Shown: piece by piece, positions 63,060-64,000 of the stretch
Layout of the letters: every line of letters starts with the position of its first letter
Numbering within the stretch: the first letter of the stretch is position 1
NCBI GenBank assembly: GCA_030248215.1
Contig: JASANG010001590.1
Location: 124,001 to 188,000, forward strand
Source of the DNA: Enoplolaimus lenunculus
Lineage: Eukaryota; Nematoda; Enoplea; Enoplida; Thoracostomopsidae
Reading direction: 5' to 3'
DNA length: 64,000 nucleotides
Notes under the pieces: generated by a model
Database searches by the model: none
Told to the model about the DNA's origin: nothing
Seen by the model: only the letters and a program-made list of their open reading frames with translations
Translations under genes and position numbers: made by a program

Positions 63060-64000
63060 CAGTAGGTATCATAAGTCGATAACTAAACAAGAGTGCCGAT
63101 CTGTCTACGCCCTAGATTAGCAAACCCAGGTGGCAGACCCAAGACTTCAAACTGTTCTGTGTTGCCAATGAAGATATTAATTAAAAACTTGACCGTTGTT
63201 TAAAACTGTGATTGCGTATCGTTTTTGAAATATGAAATTTTTGCTATTTTTATATAATTGAAACTTTTTTTAAAAATTCAGAGTTGTCACAAAATATAGG
63301 CACATACGGACGCTGACAGGTAAAGTTTAAAGGGGTGCAGTTGCACCGCCCCCACGTGTTTCCTAAGCTTCGTTTAATATTGGTACGTATAAAGAGTTTA
63401 AATGATTTCAGAAATCGGGAAATTTGCCATTTTTTACAGCACCTGCTTAATTCAAATTTTGTCAACTTAAACGCACTTTCAGACCCCTGATAGGGCGCAA
63501 ATGTATATATACGCAACGCACCATACTCAAGTGATGGAAGAGTCTTGCATCAAAGTTGTTTAAAATTGAACTGTTATTTGCGAGTAAGAATTTTCTAATT
63601 TTATTATTTCTACCGTTTTTTTTGTTTTAATACTTTTCACTATTTTTATTGCCAACGCAGTGAAAAATTGCAAAAACTGTTATGTTCTGCGTAAATGTTT
63701 CTTTCGCAACTGTTTGTTGCAGTTCGCAATCGAGGAGTTGAGAAAATTCTAAAGTGCATTGCCATTAATATATGGATACCATGAATGGTTTGGCTACGGC
63801 AATTGCGGTAGTAGTAATCAATTTAGAAACATTTGACCAGCTTTAACATAAACCGGGATTATTATTTTGCAGCCTGAGATCAGATACAGTTAGTTATTAA
63901 CCTAATCGGCTGTTTTGAACAATAGATTATCTACAGACCTGTGCTGCACAAACATTGATTAAAAATGCATGCAGTTGAAATTGTTTTGTGTTACGATTCG
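63060..64000. other. Unassigned end of the window
   Basis: A short Cys-rich frame after an acceptor near 63660 (KNCKNCYVLRKCFFRNC) is too brief to call. Nothing else recognised. Confidence 0.45.

Overview
The window is AT-rich eukaryotic DNA in which a few genes with short exons lie in a dense field of small non-autonomous DNA transposons. Hexamer arrays close to TTAGGC, the nematode telomere unit, occur dozens of times, but inside dispersed transposons and not as a chromosome end. With the conserved animal genes found here this suggests a nematode with a large, repeat-rich genome. A mermithid or other early-branching lineage would fit, but that placement is inference. No bacterial, organellar, rRNA or CRISPR sequence was seen.

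Six genes could be assembled by eye from exons with matching splice phases. On the minus strand: a cathepsin Z-like cysteine protease (18806-24487, six exons covering the mature enzyme, first exon unresolved) and an unrecognised helical or coiled-coil protein (28330-30926, three exons, 5' end unresolved). On the plus strand: POLR2L/RPB10 (36253-36712, two exons, complete), an intronless protein with two GNAT acetyltransferase domains (38654-39718), FAM136A (41639-44084, three exons, complete) and a class A GPCR (51699-54438, three exons), which a phase-compatible fourth exon (55297-56619) could extend by a 440-residue cytoplasmic tail. The genes look like unrelated single-copy loci, not a functional cluster. 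About nine further exon-like stretches are listed with low confidence.

0-18 kb holds almost only repeats. 18.8-31 kb carries the two minus-strand genes. 31-36 kb is repeat-rich and contains a large inverted repeat. 36-44 kb is the most gene-dense part. 45-51 kb is repeats and unassigned sequence, 51.7-56.6 kb the GPCR locus, and 57-64 kb repeats with scattered exon candidates.

At least ten repeat families are visible. Family A (about 20 copies, 8-bp target duplications, ends GGCC(C/A)ATG) and the related family B carry the TTAGGC-like arrays. Family C (six copies, TA target) is almost one long hairpin. Family D (seven copies) also has TA targets. There are hAT-like elements with ends CAGTGGCGGATCC and 8-bp duplications, PIF/Harbinger-like elements with 3-bp duplications, and several tRNA-derived SINE-like sequences. 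Two exons begin only 10-14 nt from a transposon end and others lie within 80 nt, so some splice acceptors probably rely on transposon sequence.
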